Positions 17,226 through 26,685 of a DNA stretch of 64,000 bases are shown here, in pieces. The DNA is taken from assembly GCA_002104535.1 (NCBI GenBank), contig NBOG01000011.1:81919-145918 (forward strand). Reading direction: 5' to 3'. This DNA is from Cognaticolwellia sediminilitoris (GTDB taxonomy: Bacteria; Pseudomonadota; Gammaproteobacteria; Enterobacterales; Alteromonadaceae). The position numbers and the translations under genes are program-made. The notes beneath the pieces are model-generated. The model saw nothing but the letters and a program-made list of their open reading frames with translations, made no database searches and was not told where the DNA came from. Every line of letters begins with the position of its first letter. The first letter of the stretch is position 1.

Positions 17226-17450
17226 ATGATATACGAATACGATGCGACAAAAGAAAAATGCCCCTTACCTTTAGTAAACTTACGCTTGTTACTAAGAAAG
17301 TTAACACCTAATGACAGTTGTTTGATACGTATTTGCGATAATGGTTCTAAAAAAGATATTCCTAAATTGTTAACGAAACAAGGGTTTTATTTTGAGCAGC
17401 GTAATATTGATGAATATATTGTTGAATTATTGATAAAAATGGAAAGATAA
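17226..17450 (+). CDS. TusA-family sulfur carrier protein
   Basis: Small protein of 74 residues with the TusA/SirA signature: Y-D-A-T-K-E-K-C-P-L-P-L-V, with the sulfur-carrying cysteine at position 12 in the C-P-x-P motif, followed by an alpha/beta two-layer pattern. It probably moves persulfide sulfur, for tRNA thiolation or another cofactor. Its stop is five bases before the PerM-like gene, so the two form an operon; that pairing is common in this order. Several TusA paralogues exist in such genomes, so I do not give the symbol. Confidence 0.85.
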   Translation: MIYEYDATKEKCPLPLVNLRLLLRKLTPNDSCLIRICDNGSKKDIPKLLTKQGFYFEQRNIDEYIVELLIKMER

Positions 17451-17455
17451 AGATT

Positions 17456-18529
17456 ATGGTTTCACTGTTTAGCGATTGGTACAAAAGAAATTTTTCAGAT
17501 CCGAGTGCGGTAACCTTATTGGTTATTTTAATTTGTACGTTTTTGTTTGTTTATTTTTTCAGTAACTTACTTATGCCTGTATTTGTTGCAGTTGCCATTG
17601 CCTTTTTATTGGACTTACCGGTCAATAAAATATCGCAGTTGGGGCTATCTCGAACCTTAGCTGTGGTGGTGGTAGTCACAGCGTTTGTTGGCTTAACCTT
17701 GATAGGAATACTAGGGTTAATGCCGGTAATTTGGCAACAAAGTAGTAATTTACTGCAAGAAGTTCCGCAAATGGTTGGCCAAGGACAGACCTATTTACTT
17801 GCCTTACCTGAACAATATCCAGAATTAATTAGTGCAGAACAAATAGGTAATGTTATCACCTTAGTCAATGACAAGTTAATTGAATGGGGGCAAGTGGTAT
17901 TGAAAGCGTCGCTTAATTCTATTTCTAATGTTGTTGCATTGCTTATCTATTTGATTTTAGTACCGCTGATGGTGTTTTTCTTTTTGAAAGATAAAAGTGT
18001 GCTGTTTGATAGTTTACGCAAATTTTTACCGAAAGATCGCCGTATGGCAAAGCAAGTTGGTACTGAAATGAATCAACAAATCATGAATTATATTCGTGGT
18101 AAATTAATTGAAATTATTATTATCGGTGCAGCGTCAACAATTGCCTTTATCGCTTTAGGACTTAATTACCCAGTATTACTTGGGGTGCTAGTAGGTTTAT
18201 CAGTATTAGTACCTTATGTAGGTGCCACGATTGTAACTTTACCGGTATTACTGGTGGCCTTGTTTCAATTTGGCACTAGCGCTGAATTTGGTTATGTCAT
18301 GATAGCGTACGGTATTATTCAAGCCTTAGATGGTAATTTACTGGTACCACTGCTTTTTTCAGAAGCGGTTAACTTACACCCAGTAACGATTATTATTGCG
18401 GTCATCTTGTTTGGTGGTTTGTGGGGATTTTGGGGCGTATTTTTTGCCATACCACTAGCGACACTGGTAAAAGCGGTGCTTAACGCATGGTCAACCACTA
18501 CTCAAAGTGAAGTACTTAACGACACTTAA
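17456..18529 (+). CDS. perM: PerM-like AI-2E family membrane transporter
   Basis: Polytopic inner-membrane protein of 357 residues in the AI-2E exporter superfamily (PF01594). It has paired N-terminal helices (about 20-55), a hydrophobic segment near 65-90, a soluble periplasmic-type region about 95-150 and four or five further helices. It includes the family-typical Y-L-I-L-V-P-L-M-V-F-F-F-L-K-D-K and the late motif P-V-T-I-I-I-A-V-I-L-F-G-G-L-W-G-F-W-G-V, which is strongly conserved in PerM proteins. It is co-transcribed with the TusA-like gene and ends at a strong terminator. The substrate in this group is not settled. Confidence 0.88.
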   Translation: MVSLFSDWYKRNFSDPSAVTLLVILICTFLFVYFFSNLLMPVFVAVAIAFLLDLPVNKISQLGLSRTLAVVVVVTAFVGLTLIGILGLMPVIWQQSSNLLQEVPQMVGQGQTYLLALPEQYPELISAEQIGNVITLVNDKLIEWGQVVLKASLNSISNVVALLIYLILVPLMVFFFLKDKSVLFDSLRKFLPKDRRMAKQVGTEMNQQIMNYIRGKLIEIIIIGAASTIAFIALGLNYPVLLGVLVGLSVLVPYVGATIVTLPVLLVALFQFGTSAEFGYVMIAYGIIQALDGNLLVPLLFSEAVNLHPVTIIIAVILFGGLWGFWGVFFAIPLATLVKAVLNAWSTTTQSEVLNDT

Positions 18530-18569
18530 ATCATTCATCTTTAAAAACCCAAGATAATAAGCTCAGCGC

Positions 18570-18604
18570 TAGATAACTTAGTCCAATTATGACTAAGTTA
18601 TCTA
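18570..18604 (+). terminator. Terminator after perM
   Basis: A 14-bp perfect stem (TAGATAACTTAGTC / GACTAAGTTATCTA) with a 7-base loop, followed by ATTTAATTTT. Confidence 0.8.
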
Positions 18605-18726
18605 ATTTAATTTTATAAGCTTGCTGTTTTTTATTCTATAATAATATAAAGAGATTGCCTGAGTCTGAAGAAAAATATAATTTCTTAACCCGAGCGCAAA
18701 CATATATAGAGCAAATAGCATTGAGC

Positions 18727-19560
18727 ATGAGCGTATTGAACAATATAGAGAAAAAATCTAATTTTCTTCCTGGCGAAGTAGCACTTGTCGGCTCAGGTCC
18801 TGGCGATGCAGAGCTTCTAACCATTCGTGCCTTACGTTTTATCGAGCAAGCTGAAATTGTTATATATGATCGCTTAGTTAGTGCTGAAATTATGGCGCTT
18901 TTACCGGCCGAATGTCAGCGTTTTTATGTGGGTAAAGAGCAAGCTAAACACTGTGTGCCTCAGGGTAACATCAATCAGTTGTTAGTTGACTATGCTCAAC
19001 AAGGTAAGAAAGTACTGAGGCTAAAAGGTGGCGATCCGTTTATCTTTGGTCGTGGTGGTGAAGAAGTAGAATTTTTATTACAAAATGGGATCAGTTGTCA
19101 TTTATGCCCAGGAATTACAGCAGCGTCAGGTTGTACAACTTACGCAGGTATCCCATTAACTCATCGTGGTGTTGCCCAAGGTTGTACATTTATTACCGGA
19201 CATTTGCAAAATGATGGTCAATTGAATTTGCCATGGCAAAGTTTGAGTTCTAGCTCACAAACTGTGGTGTTTTATATGGGCATTAATACCTTATCTCGTA
19301 TTACTGAGCAGTTAATTAAGCATGGTCGTGACGCTAATACTCCAGCAGCACTTATTCGCAATGGCACTCAGCCAGATCAAGAAATTTATCGTGGCAATAT
19401 AGCTTCACTCGCGAGCTTAGTAACCAAGCATAATATAACGCCACCCACCTTGATTGTGATCGGCGATGTCGTTAATCAATTAACAGATTTACCCTTAACA
19501 AGCCCCGGTTTTTTAGATGCAAAGATACATCAAGGCTTGATATCCAGCGCAGATAAATAA
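18727..19560 (+). CDS. cobA: Uroporphyrinogen-III C-methyltransferase (SUMT)
   Basis: Makes precorrin-2 from uroporphyrinogen III with two SAM, the branch point to siroheme (and cobalamin). Motifs: G-E-V-A-L-V-G-S-G-P-G-D-A-E-L-L-T, V-I-Y-D-R-L-V-S, L-R-L-K-G-G-D-P-F-I-F-G-R-G-G-E-E, C-P-G-I-T-A-A-S-G-C and the late T-P-P-T-L-I-V-I-G-D-V-V. The frame opens at a TTG at 18655 with a badly spaced ribosome site. ATG at 18727, or TTG at 18721 (AGAG nine bases upstream), gives about 277 residues, the usual SUMT length. It is a stand-alone methyltransferase, not fused to the CysG dehydrogenase half. A terminator follows. Confidence 0.88.
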   Translation: MSVLNNIEKKSNFLPGEVALVGSGPGDAELLTIRALRFIEQAEIVIYDRLVSAEIMALLPAECQRFYVGKEQAKHCVPQGNINQLLVDYAQQGKKVLRLKGGDPFIFGRGGEEVEFLLQNGISCHLCPGITAASGCTTYAGIPLTHRGVAQGCTFITGHLQNDGQLNLPWQSLSSSSQTVVFYMGINTLSRITEQLIKHGRDANTPAALIRNGTQPDQEIYRGNIASLASLVTKHNITPPTLIVIGDVVNQLTDLPLTSPGFLDAKIHQGLISSADK

Positions 19561-19608
19561 GCACTCAGCAATAAGTTGTGATGTTTGAAAATAGATTGTT
19601 GATAATGA

Positions 19609-19639
19609 AAAAGGCTTAACATTTAATGTTAAGCCTTTT
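19609..19639. terminator. Terminator between cobA and bcp
   Basis: A 13-bp perfect stem (AAAAGGCTTAACA / TGTTAAGCCTTTT) with a 5-base loop, followed by GTTTTTTATG on the plus strand. It lies between convergent genes. Confidence 0.88.
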
Positions 19640-19699
19640 GTTTTTTATGTCATTCTGCGACAGAGTTAACAAGTCTTACTACCGTCATTTTTTTATGTT

Positions 19700-20170
19700 T
19701 TAAAGGTTATTCAGCACATCTAAAACGACTTGATGATGGTCCTTAGTTTTAAACTTATTAAAGACATGAGCTATTTTTCCATCAAGGCCAATTAAAAAGC
19801 TTAAACGATGTATACCATCATATTCACGGCCCATAAATTTCTTTAAGCCCCAAACACCAAAAGCATCAGCAACACTGTGATCAGGGTCTGACAATAAAGT
19901 AAAATTAAGCGTATCACGTTGGCAAAACTTTGCTAATTTTTTAGGCTCATCAGGACTAATACCAAAAACTTGCGTATTGAGTGCATCTAAATCTGCTTTA
20001 TGATCACGTAAACCTTGTGCTTGAACAGTACATCCTGGTGTCATCGCTTTAGGATAGAAATAGACTAAAACTTGTTTTTTGCCAAGGTAATCTGCAAGAT
20101 TGACCGTTTGTTCATTTTCATCTTTTAATGTGAAAAGTGGTGCGTTATCACCAACAACGAGAGTGTTCAT
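19700..20170 (-). CDS. bcp: Bcp-type thiol peroxidase (peroxiredoxin) lacking the usual resolving cysteine
   Basis: Reduces hydroperoxides through a peroxidatic cysteine. The 156 residues fit Bcp/PrxQ: Y-F-Y-P-K-A-M-T-P-G-C-T-V-Q-A-Q with the peroxidatic Cys at 47. E. coli-type Bcp has a second cysteine five residues on (C-T-V-Q-A-C); here that place is glutamine (Q52), so this is a 1-Cys variant or resolves with another thiol. The only other cysteine is in the F-C-Q-R-D region near residue 93. It is preceded by gcvR after eight bases, the conserved gcvR-bcp pair. Confidence 0.92.
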   Translation of the reverse strand: MNTLVVGDNAPLFTLKDENEQTVNLADYLGKKQVLVYFYPKAMTPGCTVQAQGLRDHKADLDALNTQVFGISPDEPKKLAKFCQRDTLNFTLLSDPDHSVADAFGVWGLKKFMGREYDGIHRLSFLIGLDGKIAHVFNKFKTKDHHQVVLDVLNNL

Positions 20171-20178
20171 GGTATCCC

Positions 20179-20709
20179 CTAAAATAAGTTTGATTGAGTT
20201 TTTTTAATGCACCCTTGTACATCAAATTGTTCACATAATTCTAAAAAGTCACTTTCAAGTTGTTCTATGCTAGTTTCTTCCATTAAGGCTATTAGTACGG
20301 AAGCGCTCATGTGATTGGTTTTCTGGTTGATTTCTGACTTTAATGACGAGATGTCAATATTTCGAGTGGCGAAAAATGCAGTAACAGCTTTTAGAACACC
20401 GGGTTGATCGATACCGGCATAATCAACTTGATAATGGTGAACAAAGTCTTGATCTCGATAACCAGAGGTTCTTTTCATCATGGTGATCAATTCTAATTCA
20501 TGAGCAACACTAGGCAATTTACTTTCTAATTGATGAATAGCTTTGTTGGTGCCGGTAAGCAACATAATTAACGTGAACTCTAAACCAAATATCGCCATTC
20601 TACTGTCGATAATATTACAACCGCATTCGCTTGCTAGCTTGGTTAAGTCACTAACACTGCCTGTGCGATCGGGTCCCATTGCTGTTAATACTAAATACTC
20701 ACTCATCAA
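20179..20709 (-). CDS. gcvR: GcvR-like ACT-domain regulator
   Basis: Protein of 176 residues with two ACT domains: residues about 5-75 (Y-L-V-L-T-A-M-G-P-D-R-T-G-S-V-S-D-L) and 92-165 (D-Y-A-G-I-D-Q-P-G-V-L-K-A-V-T-A-F-F). This is the architecture of GcvR, the accessory repressor that binds GcvA and blocks activation of the glycine cleavage operon. The M-A-I-F-G-L-E-F-T-L-I-M-L-L segment is typical of the family. Gene order gcvR-bcp supports the call. It is divergent from the lipoprotein amidase across about 280 bases. Confidence 0.88.
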   Translation of the reverse strand: MMSEYLVLTAMGPDRTGSVSDLTKLASECGCNIIDSRMAIFGLEFTLIMLLTGTNKAIHQLESKLPSVAHELELITMMKRTSGYRDQDFVHHYQVDYAGIDQPGVLKAVTAFFATRNIDISSLKSEINQKTNHMSASVLIALMEETSIEQLESDFLELCEQFDVQGCIKKTQSNLF

Positions 20710-20988
20710 AAAAACCTAGCTGTGCTTTAAAAAGCAACATTGTAACGCATCAAAGGCTATTAAAGCTAACCATCAGGTTAAGTTTATTATTATCGGAATA
20801 AATGTGCTAAAACTGACATTTTTAAATGTTTAATTATCTTAAAATTGTTACATGTTTGCTTTCAACTTTATTAATTACCATATATTAATAAAGTTTACTG
20901 GTATAAATAACGATTAGACATATAAACGTTAAGGCGTTAACTTACATAACACTGTAATGAATACGCCACTATTTCATGAGGATACCCT

Positions 20989-22638
20989 GTGAAGATACGA
21001 CCGATAAACTTCGCCTATTCAATATTATTGATACCGAGCTTAATTCTTTTAGGCTGTTCTACAAAGTCAGATAACAGTGAATCGATGAATGAAAAACTTG
21101 TTGTTACTGACTATGCCGCTCAAGGTATTCTAGCTAAATCTTTACCTGAGATAGCCACTGCCATAAAACAACAAGAAATAACTTCTGAAGCCTTGGTTAA
21201 CCTTTACCTAGCGCGCATAGCTGCTGTCGATAAAAATGGACCTACTTTACAAGCTATTTTAACGCTTAACCCAGATGCGTTAAAGCAGGCAAAAGAACTC
21301 GATGAATTACTTGCTTCGGGTACCATAAAAGGGCCATTGCATGGTGTGCCAATATTATTAAAAGATAATATAGAAAGCAAAGATAACATGGCAACCACCG
21401 CAGGAGCTCTTGCTTTACAAAATAATATCACTGGCCGGGATAGTCCACTTGTATCAGGCTTACGTAACCAAGGGGCAATTATTTTAGGTAAAACCAACCT
21501 GAGTCAATGGGCCAACTTTAGATCAGAAAACTCAATGAGTGGCTGGAGTGCTTTAGGGGGGCAAGTAAGAAACCCTCACATGCTTGATAGAAACCCCTGT
21601 GGTTCTAGCTCAGGTTCAGGATCTGCTACAGCGGCTTCATTAGCAGCAGGAACCGTCGGCACAGAAACTAATGGTTCTGTTATTTGTCCGTCAAATGCGA
21701 ATGGCGTTGTTGGCTTTAAACCAACTGTTGGTCTTATACCTCAACAATATATTATTCCTATCTCAGCCTCACAAGATACTGCAGGGCCAATGACTAAAAC
21801 GGTGAGGGGGGCAGCGATGATGATGAACGCAATGGCAACTCAAACACCGAATATTGATTATACAGCCAAGTTAAATAAGCATGCTTTGCAAGGGATACGG
21901 GTTGGGGTGTTAAATTTTGCTAAAGGTGGCAACGCCGCTATTCTTAAGCAGTTTGATAGTGCTTTAGAAAGTTTAGTTGCTGCTGGCGCAATTTTGGTTA
22001 ATATCGATGAACGGCCACAGTCTCCTGAAAATTTTAATAAAAGTAGTTACGATTTATTAAAATATGAGTTTAAAGACGGGTTGAATCATTACCTTGCCTC
22101 AACATCTCCTGAGCAAGTTAACACCCGTACATTATCTGAGTTGATTGATTTCAATATAGAAAATTCAGAAGTTGAGTTGGCGTTATTTGATCAAAGTATT
22201 TTATTAGCCTCTAATAAGCTCGAGTCGTTGGAGAGTAAAGAGTACCTCGAAGCTGTTCAACTTGTGCAAAAATCGACACGCAAAAATGGCATTGATAAAT
22301 TACTGATAAAACATAATGTAGCTGTGTTAATTGCGCCTTCTGGTCCAATTGTACCGTTAATTGATGCTATTAATGGTGATGTTTGGCCCAACGATTGGCC
22401 AGGCTTTGGTTCACAAGCAGCAATTGCCGGGTATCCGCATGCTACAGTGCCGATGGGCGGCGTTAAATTTATTCCTATCGGATTATCATTTATCGGCGGT
22501 AAAAATACAGATGCGGATATTCTTGCTTATTCATATGCCTTTGAACAACATTCAAAACGTCGCCTTGAACCAAAGTATTTTAAAAGTGCTGAGCAAGTAC
22601 CGGTACTGAATAAGGCGATGAAACCATTAAGCAAGTAA
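20989..22638 (+). CDS. Amidase-signature family hydrolase, lipoprotein form
   Basis: Enzyme of the amidase signature family with a Ser-cisSer-Lys triad. Length is 549 residues from a GTG start with AGGA upstream. The lipoprotein signal peptide has the lipobox L-L-G-C (Cys at residue 23), so the enzyme is anchored on the periplasmic face. The catalytic lysine is K125 in P-I-L-L-K-D-N-I-E. The serine-rich G-S-S-S-G-S is at 205-210 and the nucleophile S230 lies in [11 protein letters not shown]. It probably hydrolyses an amide or peptide-like substrate outside the cytoplasm. It lies between gcvR and bamC, where dapA usually stands in related genomes. A CBS-domain gene follows after about 45 bases. 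Confidence 0.9.
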   Translation: MKIRPINFAYSILLIPSLILLGCSTKSDNSESMNEKLVVTDYAAQGILAKSLPEIATAIKQQEITSEALVNLYLARIAAVDKNGPTLQAILTLNPDALKQAKELDELLASGTIKGPLHGVPILLKDNIESKDNMATTAGALALQNNITGRDSPLVSGLRNQGAIILGKTNLSQWANFRSENSMSGWSALGGQVRNPHMLDRNPCGSSSGSGSATAASLAAGTVGTETNGSVICPSNANGVVGFKPTVGLIPQQYIIPISASQDTAGPMTKTVRGAAMMMNAMATQTPNIDYTAKLNKHALQGIRVGVLNFAKGGNAAILKQFDSALESLVAAGAILVNIDERPQSPENFNKSSYDLLKYEFKDGLNHYLASTSPEQVNTRTLSELIDFNIENSEVELALFDQSILLASNKLESLESKEYLEAVQLVQKSTRKNGIDKLLIKHNVAVLIAPSGPIVPLIDAINGDVWPNDWPGFGSQAAIAGYPHATVPMGGVKFIPIGLSFIGGKNTDADILAYSYAFEQHSKRRLEPKYFKSAEQVPVLNKAMKPLSK

Positions 22639-22682
22639 AAGCATCATATTTAAAAGCAACATAGGTTTAAGATGGGGGCATT

Positions 22683-23105
22683 ATGCAAATTAAATTATTC
22701 ATGAGTAAAAATGTTTTTAGTATTGATATGGACGATAAAATCAGCATAGTTAAAAATACATTTGAAGAGTTAGGTTTTCATCACCTTTTAGTTATGGATG
22801 AAGGTAAACTTGTTGGTGTTATTTCTGATAGAGATTTACTTAAAGCGATCAGCCCTAAAGTTGATTCTGTTGCCGCCACTAACAAAGATTTAGCAACGCT
22901 TAATAAAAAAGCACATCAGATAATGAGTCGTGATCCTATTTGTCTTGATGATACTGCGAGTTTGCGGGATGCAATTAAACTGTTTAACGAAACGAATATT
23001 ACTTGCATACCTATTCTAAATATAGATAACCAAGTAGTTGGGATCATTTCTTGGCGAGATATTATTAAGGTGCTCGCTGAAGAAGGCTTTCAAAGTTTAA
23101 GTTAA
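22683..23105 (+). CDS. Two-CBS-domain protein
   Basis: Small soluble protein of 140 residues consisting of a tandem pair of CBS domains, about residues 5-60 (M-S-K-N-V-F-S-I...V-G-V-I-S-D-R-D-L-L-K-A-I) and 76-135 (M-S-R-D-P-I-C-L...V-V-G-I-I-S-W-R-D-I-I-K-V-L). Such Bateman modules bind adenine nucleotides or SAM and regulate partner proteins. No fused effector is present. It follows the amidase on the same strand and precedes bamC after about 300 bases of gene-free sequence. Confidence 0.88.
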   Translation: MQIKLFMSKNVFSIDMDDKISIVKNTFEELGFHHLLVMDEGKLVGVISDRDLLKAISPKVDSVAATNKDLATLNKKAHQIMSRDPICLDDTASLRDAIKLFNETNITCIPILNIDNQVVGIISWRDIIKVLAEEGFQSLS

Positions 23106-23419
23106 TAGTCGTTGAAAATTATTAGCTATTTTTAAGAGAAATCTACGGCAATATCTTGTGTTTGTAATTTCAGGCAAGTACCATGGTGCGCTGCTGAAAT
23201 TAGCGCTATTTCTTTTAATTTACTCGCTTTTGAATAAAACTGGTGATTCAGGGGAACTTAGCACTGATTCACTAATCAAAACGGCGTTGTTGAAGTATTG
23301 CTTGAATATTATTATTACGTTTAAATCTTAAGGCGTAATGATTAAAAATGTTAACTATAAATATTAAACAAGCAAAATTAAATTTAGAAAGATTCAGATT
23401 TTTATCCTCGGGAGTGTTA
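23106..23419. other. Gene-free stretch between CBS gene and bamC
   Basis: About 310 bases without a supported gene. I see no good terminator and no dapA remnant. Promoter elements for bamC presumably lie here, but nothing distinctive is visible. Confidence 0.4.
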
Positions 23420-24505
23420 ATGAATCGCAAGATATTTTATTTTTCATTATTGAGTATCGCAGTTACTAGCTGCGGTGCTATTAATAATAAACGAGCAGTA
23501 GGCGATTTCGAATACGCGAAGCAAAAAGAAGCTCAGGCGTTAAAGATACCTGCAGGTTTAGCTAAACCTAAACAGGACGACACTTATTTTGTTACAGACA
23601 AAATAAACCACAAAGGCCCCGTAGGCGAGAGTGTTGATGTGCGTGCACCGTCACTTGTGTTGCCTATTGCTGCATCTACCCGAACAGAAAATACCTCTGC
23701 GGAGTCAAAAGTTTGGTTCGATCAAGTTATTGAAGAAGAAGACTTAAAAACGTTTGTTTTAAAAGCGTTAAAAGGGCAATTAGCTGCTGATAATGTTGAA
23801 CTTAAGCAAGTTGATGATGCTGGTTTAATTTATGAATCTGACTGGTACCATAAAGAAGTTGAGACAGGTACATGGCCTTTTAAATCGGTTGCTATTGCTG
23901 AAAGCATCAGCTATCGCTTTATTCTTGAAAGTAAATCTCATGGTAGAAGTGTCGGTTTAAGTGTTAAGTTGCTTGATTATATGAAAACTGATCAAGCGGG
24001 TGGTACTAAGCGCATTGATATTATCGATCAACAACGTGCTGAAATGAACATGCTCAATGAAATTATTGCGCAAGTGGACTTTCAATATCGCTTAAAACAA
24101 CAAGAGAATCGTTTACTTAGAGCAAACCAAAATTTTGTTAGTTTAGGTGAAAACGTATCAGGTGAAGCGGCATATATTGTTGAAATTGACGTAGATTTAT
24201 TATGGGCTAATTTACCATTATTTTTTGAAGATCACGGTTTTAATATTACCGACTTGAATGAATCTACAAAAATATATTATGTTGACTATAAAATGCCAGA
24301 GACAGGTTTTTGGGCTAGTCTTTGGGGTGATACTCGTCCAGTTGTTGATTTACCTAATGGTAAGTACCAATTTCAGCTTGAAAAAGTAGCTGAAAAATCA
24401 GCGGTTACAATTTATGATGATCAAGGTAATGCTTTATCTGAATCGACGTTAGAGAAAATATTTAATGTCATGGAACCTGGTTTATCGTTTAAAGATGTCT
24501 TTTAA
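23420..24505 (+). CDS. bamC: BamC (NlpB) outer-membrane assembly lipoprotein
   Basis: Lipoprotein component of the BAM complex that inserts beta-barrel proteins in the outer membrane. The frame is open from 23348, but the start with GGAG and a correct signal peptide is ATG at 23420 (M-N-R-K-I-F-Y-F-S-L-L-S-I-A-V-T-S-C-G). The lipidated cysteine is residue 18 and the mature protein starts a 361-residue product. The BamC-like N-terminal flexible segment (L-K-I-P-A-G-L) is followed by two helix-grip domains (about 100-215 and 240-355), including W-F-D-Q-V...L-K and G-F-W-A-S-L-W-G-D. BamC usually follows dapA; here it follows a CBS gene. A terminator shared with the opposite gene follows. Confidence 0.9.
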   Translation: MNRKIFYFSLLSIAVTSCGAINNKRAVGDFEYAKQKEAQALKIPAGLAKPKQDDTYFVTDKINHKGPVGESVDVRAPSLVLPIAASTRTENTSAESKVWFDQVIEEEDLKTFVLKALKGQLAADNVELKQVDDAGLIYESDWYHKEVETGTWPFKSVAIAESISYRFILESKSHGRSVGLSVKLLDYMKTDQAGGTKRIDIIDQQRAEMNMLNEIIAQVDFQYRLKQQENRLLRANQNFVSLGENVSGEAAYIVEIDVDLLWANLPLFFEDHGFNITDLNESTKIYYVDYKMPETGFWASLWGDTRPVVDLPNGKYQFQLEKVAEKSAVTIYDDQGNALSESTLEKIFNVMEPGLSFKDVF

Positions 24506-24528
24506 GTCTTTTAGACATTTTTAATGTA

Positions 24529-24555
24529 AAAAAACTCCGTTAATCGGAGTTTTTT
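24529..24555. terminator. Bidirectional terminator, bamC / DUF2897-like gene
   Basis: An 11-bp stem (AAAAAACTCCG / CGGAGTTTTTT) with a 5-base loop. On the minus strand it overlaps the last codons and stop of the small membrane protein gene, whose final residues T-K-N-S-D are encoded by the stem. Confidence 0.85.
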
Positions 24556-24770
24556 GTTTTTGGGCTATGGTCAGCGTTTTTCGAAACCGTTGCCATTTTA
24601 TGCGAGGTTTTTTGAGTTCTCGGTAAGGTTTCTTTTAAATCATTTAAACCTTTTTTACGCAAAGGTGTTTTAGCGCTTTTTTGAAAAGTGCTTAAATTAC
24701 CGATTAAAATAACTAAAGCAATGATCACTATAGTGGGGGCAACCCAGCTCTCAGTTAATATGCTGGTCAT
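24540..24770 (-). CDS. Small single-pass membrane protein (DUF2897-like)
   Basis: Protein of 76 residues with one transmembrane helix (about residues 8-27, A-P-T-I-V-I-I-A-L-V-I-L-I-G-N-L) and a basic, polar tail rich in K, T and S. Size, topology and place beside the M15 peptidase/dapE group fit the DUF2897 family of Alteromonadales, though this is recalled rather than searched. Function is unknown. The reading frame ends inside the terminator it shares with bamC. Confidence 0.6.
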   Translation of the reverse strand: MTSILTESWVAPTIVIIALVILIGNLSTFQKSAKTPLRKKGLNDLKETLPRTQKTSHKMATVSKNADHSPKTKNSD

Positions 24771-24842
24771 AAATTCTCACTCCGATGTGCTTTGTGAAAT
24801 TGATTAATTAATGTAATGCATTATGCTGGAAACACACATAGC

Positions 24843-25520
24843 TTAAATATTAGCAACATTCATAATATAACGCTGATACAGTTCAGGTAATATTGCTAAT
24901 AATTGTTTTTTAGGTTTTATCTCGCTGTGGGTTAAAGTTGCTGTTAACAGTTCGAGATTATAAGCTTGTTGGTATTGCTCTGATAATGGCAAGTAAGATA
25001 AATGCCAGGGTTCTTGCGCAACTCCACCACGAAATTTGTCATAAGGTAAATAGAAACCAAATTGTTTAGCATGTTGTTCTAACCAACACGTTAAAGGGTA
25101 GAAGTGTCCACTCGATTGGTATTCCCATGGCTCTAACGCTAAAGACGTGCCTGCCGGTAATAAATTTTCAGCATAAACGTCTATTTCACAACCCCAATGA
25201 TGCCTACTCGCGCCAGGTAATGCTGAAAATAACATAATAGCGTGTATTTTTTCTTCGTCATCAAGCAGTGATAAGTCGATAATTTTATTTTCGGCGTTTT
25301 TGACTGAAGTGAGCCCAGAAAATTTATTTAGCCAAATGGCTAACTGGCGATCAAAACACCGAAAACCACTGGCGATAGTAATGTCGAGCCCAGCAATTTT
25401 TGCGGCATTTTGCAGTTGTTGAAATGCTGTAAGCATTTCAACATGCACACCTATTTTGCTATCAAACCAATGAATATGCTGCTCAGTTTTACCTGTAAGA
25501 ATTAAGTCTAATTCGTTCAT
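24843..25520 (-). CDS. M15-family D-Ala-D-Ala carboxypeptidase (VanY/LdcB-like)
   Basis: Peptidoglycan peptidase of 225 residues with the M15B zinc motifs: S-G-F-R-C-F-D-R-Q near residue 52, S-R-H-H-W-G-C-E-I-D-V-Y (His and Asp ligands) near 105-116 and E-P-W-H-L-S-Y near 163-169 (catalytic Glu and third ligand). No signal peptide is evident, unlike many VanY proteins, so it is either cytoplasmic (murein tripeptide/tetrapeptide recycling) or exported by another route. Its start abuts the dapE stop (one base), so the two genes are one operon; both deal with diaminopimelate-containing metabolism. Confidence 0.86.
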   Translation of the reverse strand: MNELDLILTGKTEQHIHWFDSKIGVHVEMLTAFQQLQNAAKIAGLDITIASGFRCFDRQLAIWLNKFSGLTSVKNAENKIIDLSLLDDEEKIHAIMLFSALPGASRHHWGCEIDVYAENLLPAGTSLALEPWEYQSSGHFYPLTCWLEQHAKQFGFYLPYDKFRGGVAQEPWHLSYLPLSEQYQQAYNLELLTATLTHSEIKPKKQLLAILPELYQRYIMNVANI

Positions 25521-25521
25521 T

Positions 25522-26670
25522 TTATGATTTTTTTACTAAGGCATTAACCAAGGTTTGATAATAAACATCGGTTAATAATATTAAATCGTTGACAGAAACA
25601 CACTCATTAACTTGATGAATAGTGGCGTTGCAAGGACCTAGCTCAACAACTTGAGCACCGGTAGGCGCTATAAAACGGCCATCTGAAGTACCACCACTAG
25701 TAGACAGTATTGGTGTGATTTTACAACAAGTTTCTATGGCGCTTACAACACTATCAACCAATGTACTTGGCTCAGTAATAAATGGTTGGCCGTTGAACAC
25801 CCATTTAATGTCGTAATTGAGTTGATGTTGAGATAATAGCGCTTCAACCTTCTGTACGATCATTTCTGCGGTTAATTCGGTGCTGTAGCGTAAATTAAAC
25901 AATGCGGTTAAGTGGCCTGGTACAACATTAGTAGCACCAGTACCCGATTGAATATTAGATAATTGGAAACTGGTCGGTGGAAAATATTCATTGCCATTAT
26001 CCCAATGCATCTCGCTTAACTCGGCAAGAGCCGACATGGCTTTATGGATAGGGTTAATAACATGTTCAGGGTAGGCGACATGACCTTGCTTACCATGAAT
26101 AGTTAATTCGCCTGAAATTGAACCTCGGCGACCGTTTTTAACTACATCACCTAAAGTTGAAGTGCTTGAAGGCTCTCCTACAATACAGTAATCAATTTTT
26201 TCGTTGCGTGCTTCAAGCGTATCAATGACACGGGTAGTGCCATTAATAAATGGACCTTCCTCATCACTGGTGATTAAAAATGCAATGGAGCCTAGGTGAT
26301 TTGGATGATCAGCAACAAAGCGCTCAGTAGCAACGATCATCGCCGCTAAACTGCCTTTCATATCTGCTGCACCACGGCCATAAAGCATACCGTCGGCTAT
26401 TACTGGGTCAAATGGTGGAGTGTTCCAACTCTCTAACTTTCCTGCAGGCACAACATCTGTATGGCCTGCAAAACAAAAAACGGGTCCACGACTACCTCGG
26501 CGAGACCATAAATTGGTAGTATCTTCAAAAACCATGCTTTCATTAGTAAAACCGAGTTTAGCTAGGCGCTCAGACATAAGCTGCTGACAGCCAAAGTCTT
26601 CTGGGGTAACCGAAGGACGCTCAATCAGTGATTGTGCTAATGCGATAGTGCCGTTGTCATGTTTGTTCAT
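25522..26670 (-). CDS. dapE: Succinyl-diaminopimelate desuccinylase
   Basis: Zinc enzyme that makes LL-diaminopimelate from N-succinyl-LL-DAP in the lysine and peptidoglycan pathway. The 382 residues fit DapE. Metal-binding motifs are F-A-G-H-T-D-V-V-P near residue 68, [11 protein letters not shown] near 100, S-D-E-E-G-P near 134, G-E-P-S-S near 164 and the C-terminal I-H-Q-V-N-E. A YffB-like gene precedes it, the same order as yffB-dapE in E. coli. The M15 peptidase follows with a one-base gap. Confidence 0.95.
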   Translation of the reverse strand: MNKHDNGTIALAQSLIERPSVTPEDFGCQQLMSERLAKLGFTNESMVFEDTTNLWSRRGSRGPVFCFAGHTDVVPAGKLESWNTPPFDPVIADGMLYGRGAADMKGSLAAMIVATERFVADHPNHLGSIAFLITSDEEGPFINGTTRVIDTLEARNEKIDYCIVGEPSSTSTLGDVVKNGRRGSISGELTIHGKQGHVAYPEHVINPIHKAMSALAELSEMHWDNGNEYFPPTSFQLSNIQSGTGATNVVPGHLTALFNLRYSTELTAEMIVQKVEALLSQHQLNYDIKWVFNGQPFITEPSTLVDSVVSAIETCCKITPILSTSGGTSDGRFIAPTGAQVVELGPCNATIHQVNECVSVNDLILLTDVYYQTLVNALVKKS

Positions 26671-26685
26671 GTTTATTTGCGCATC

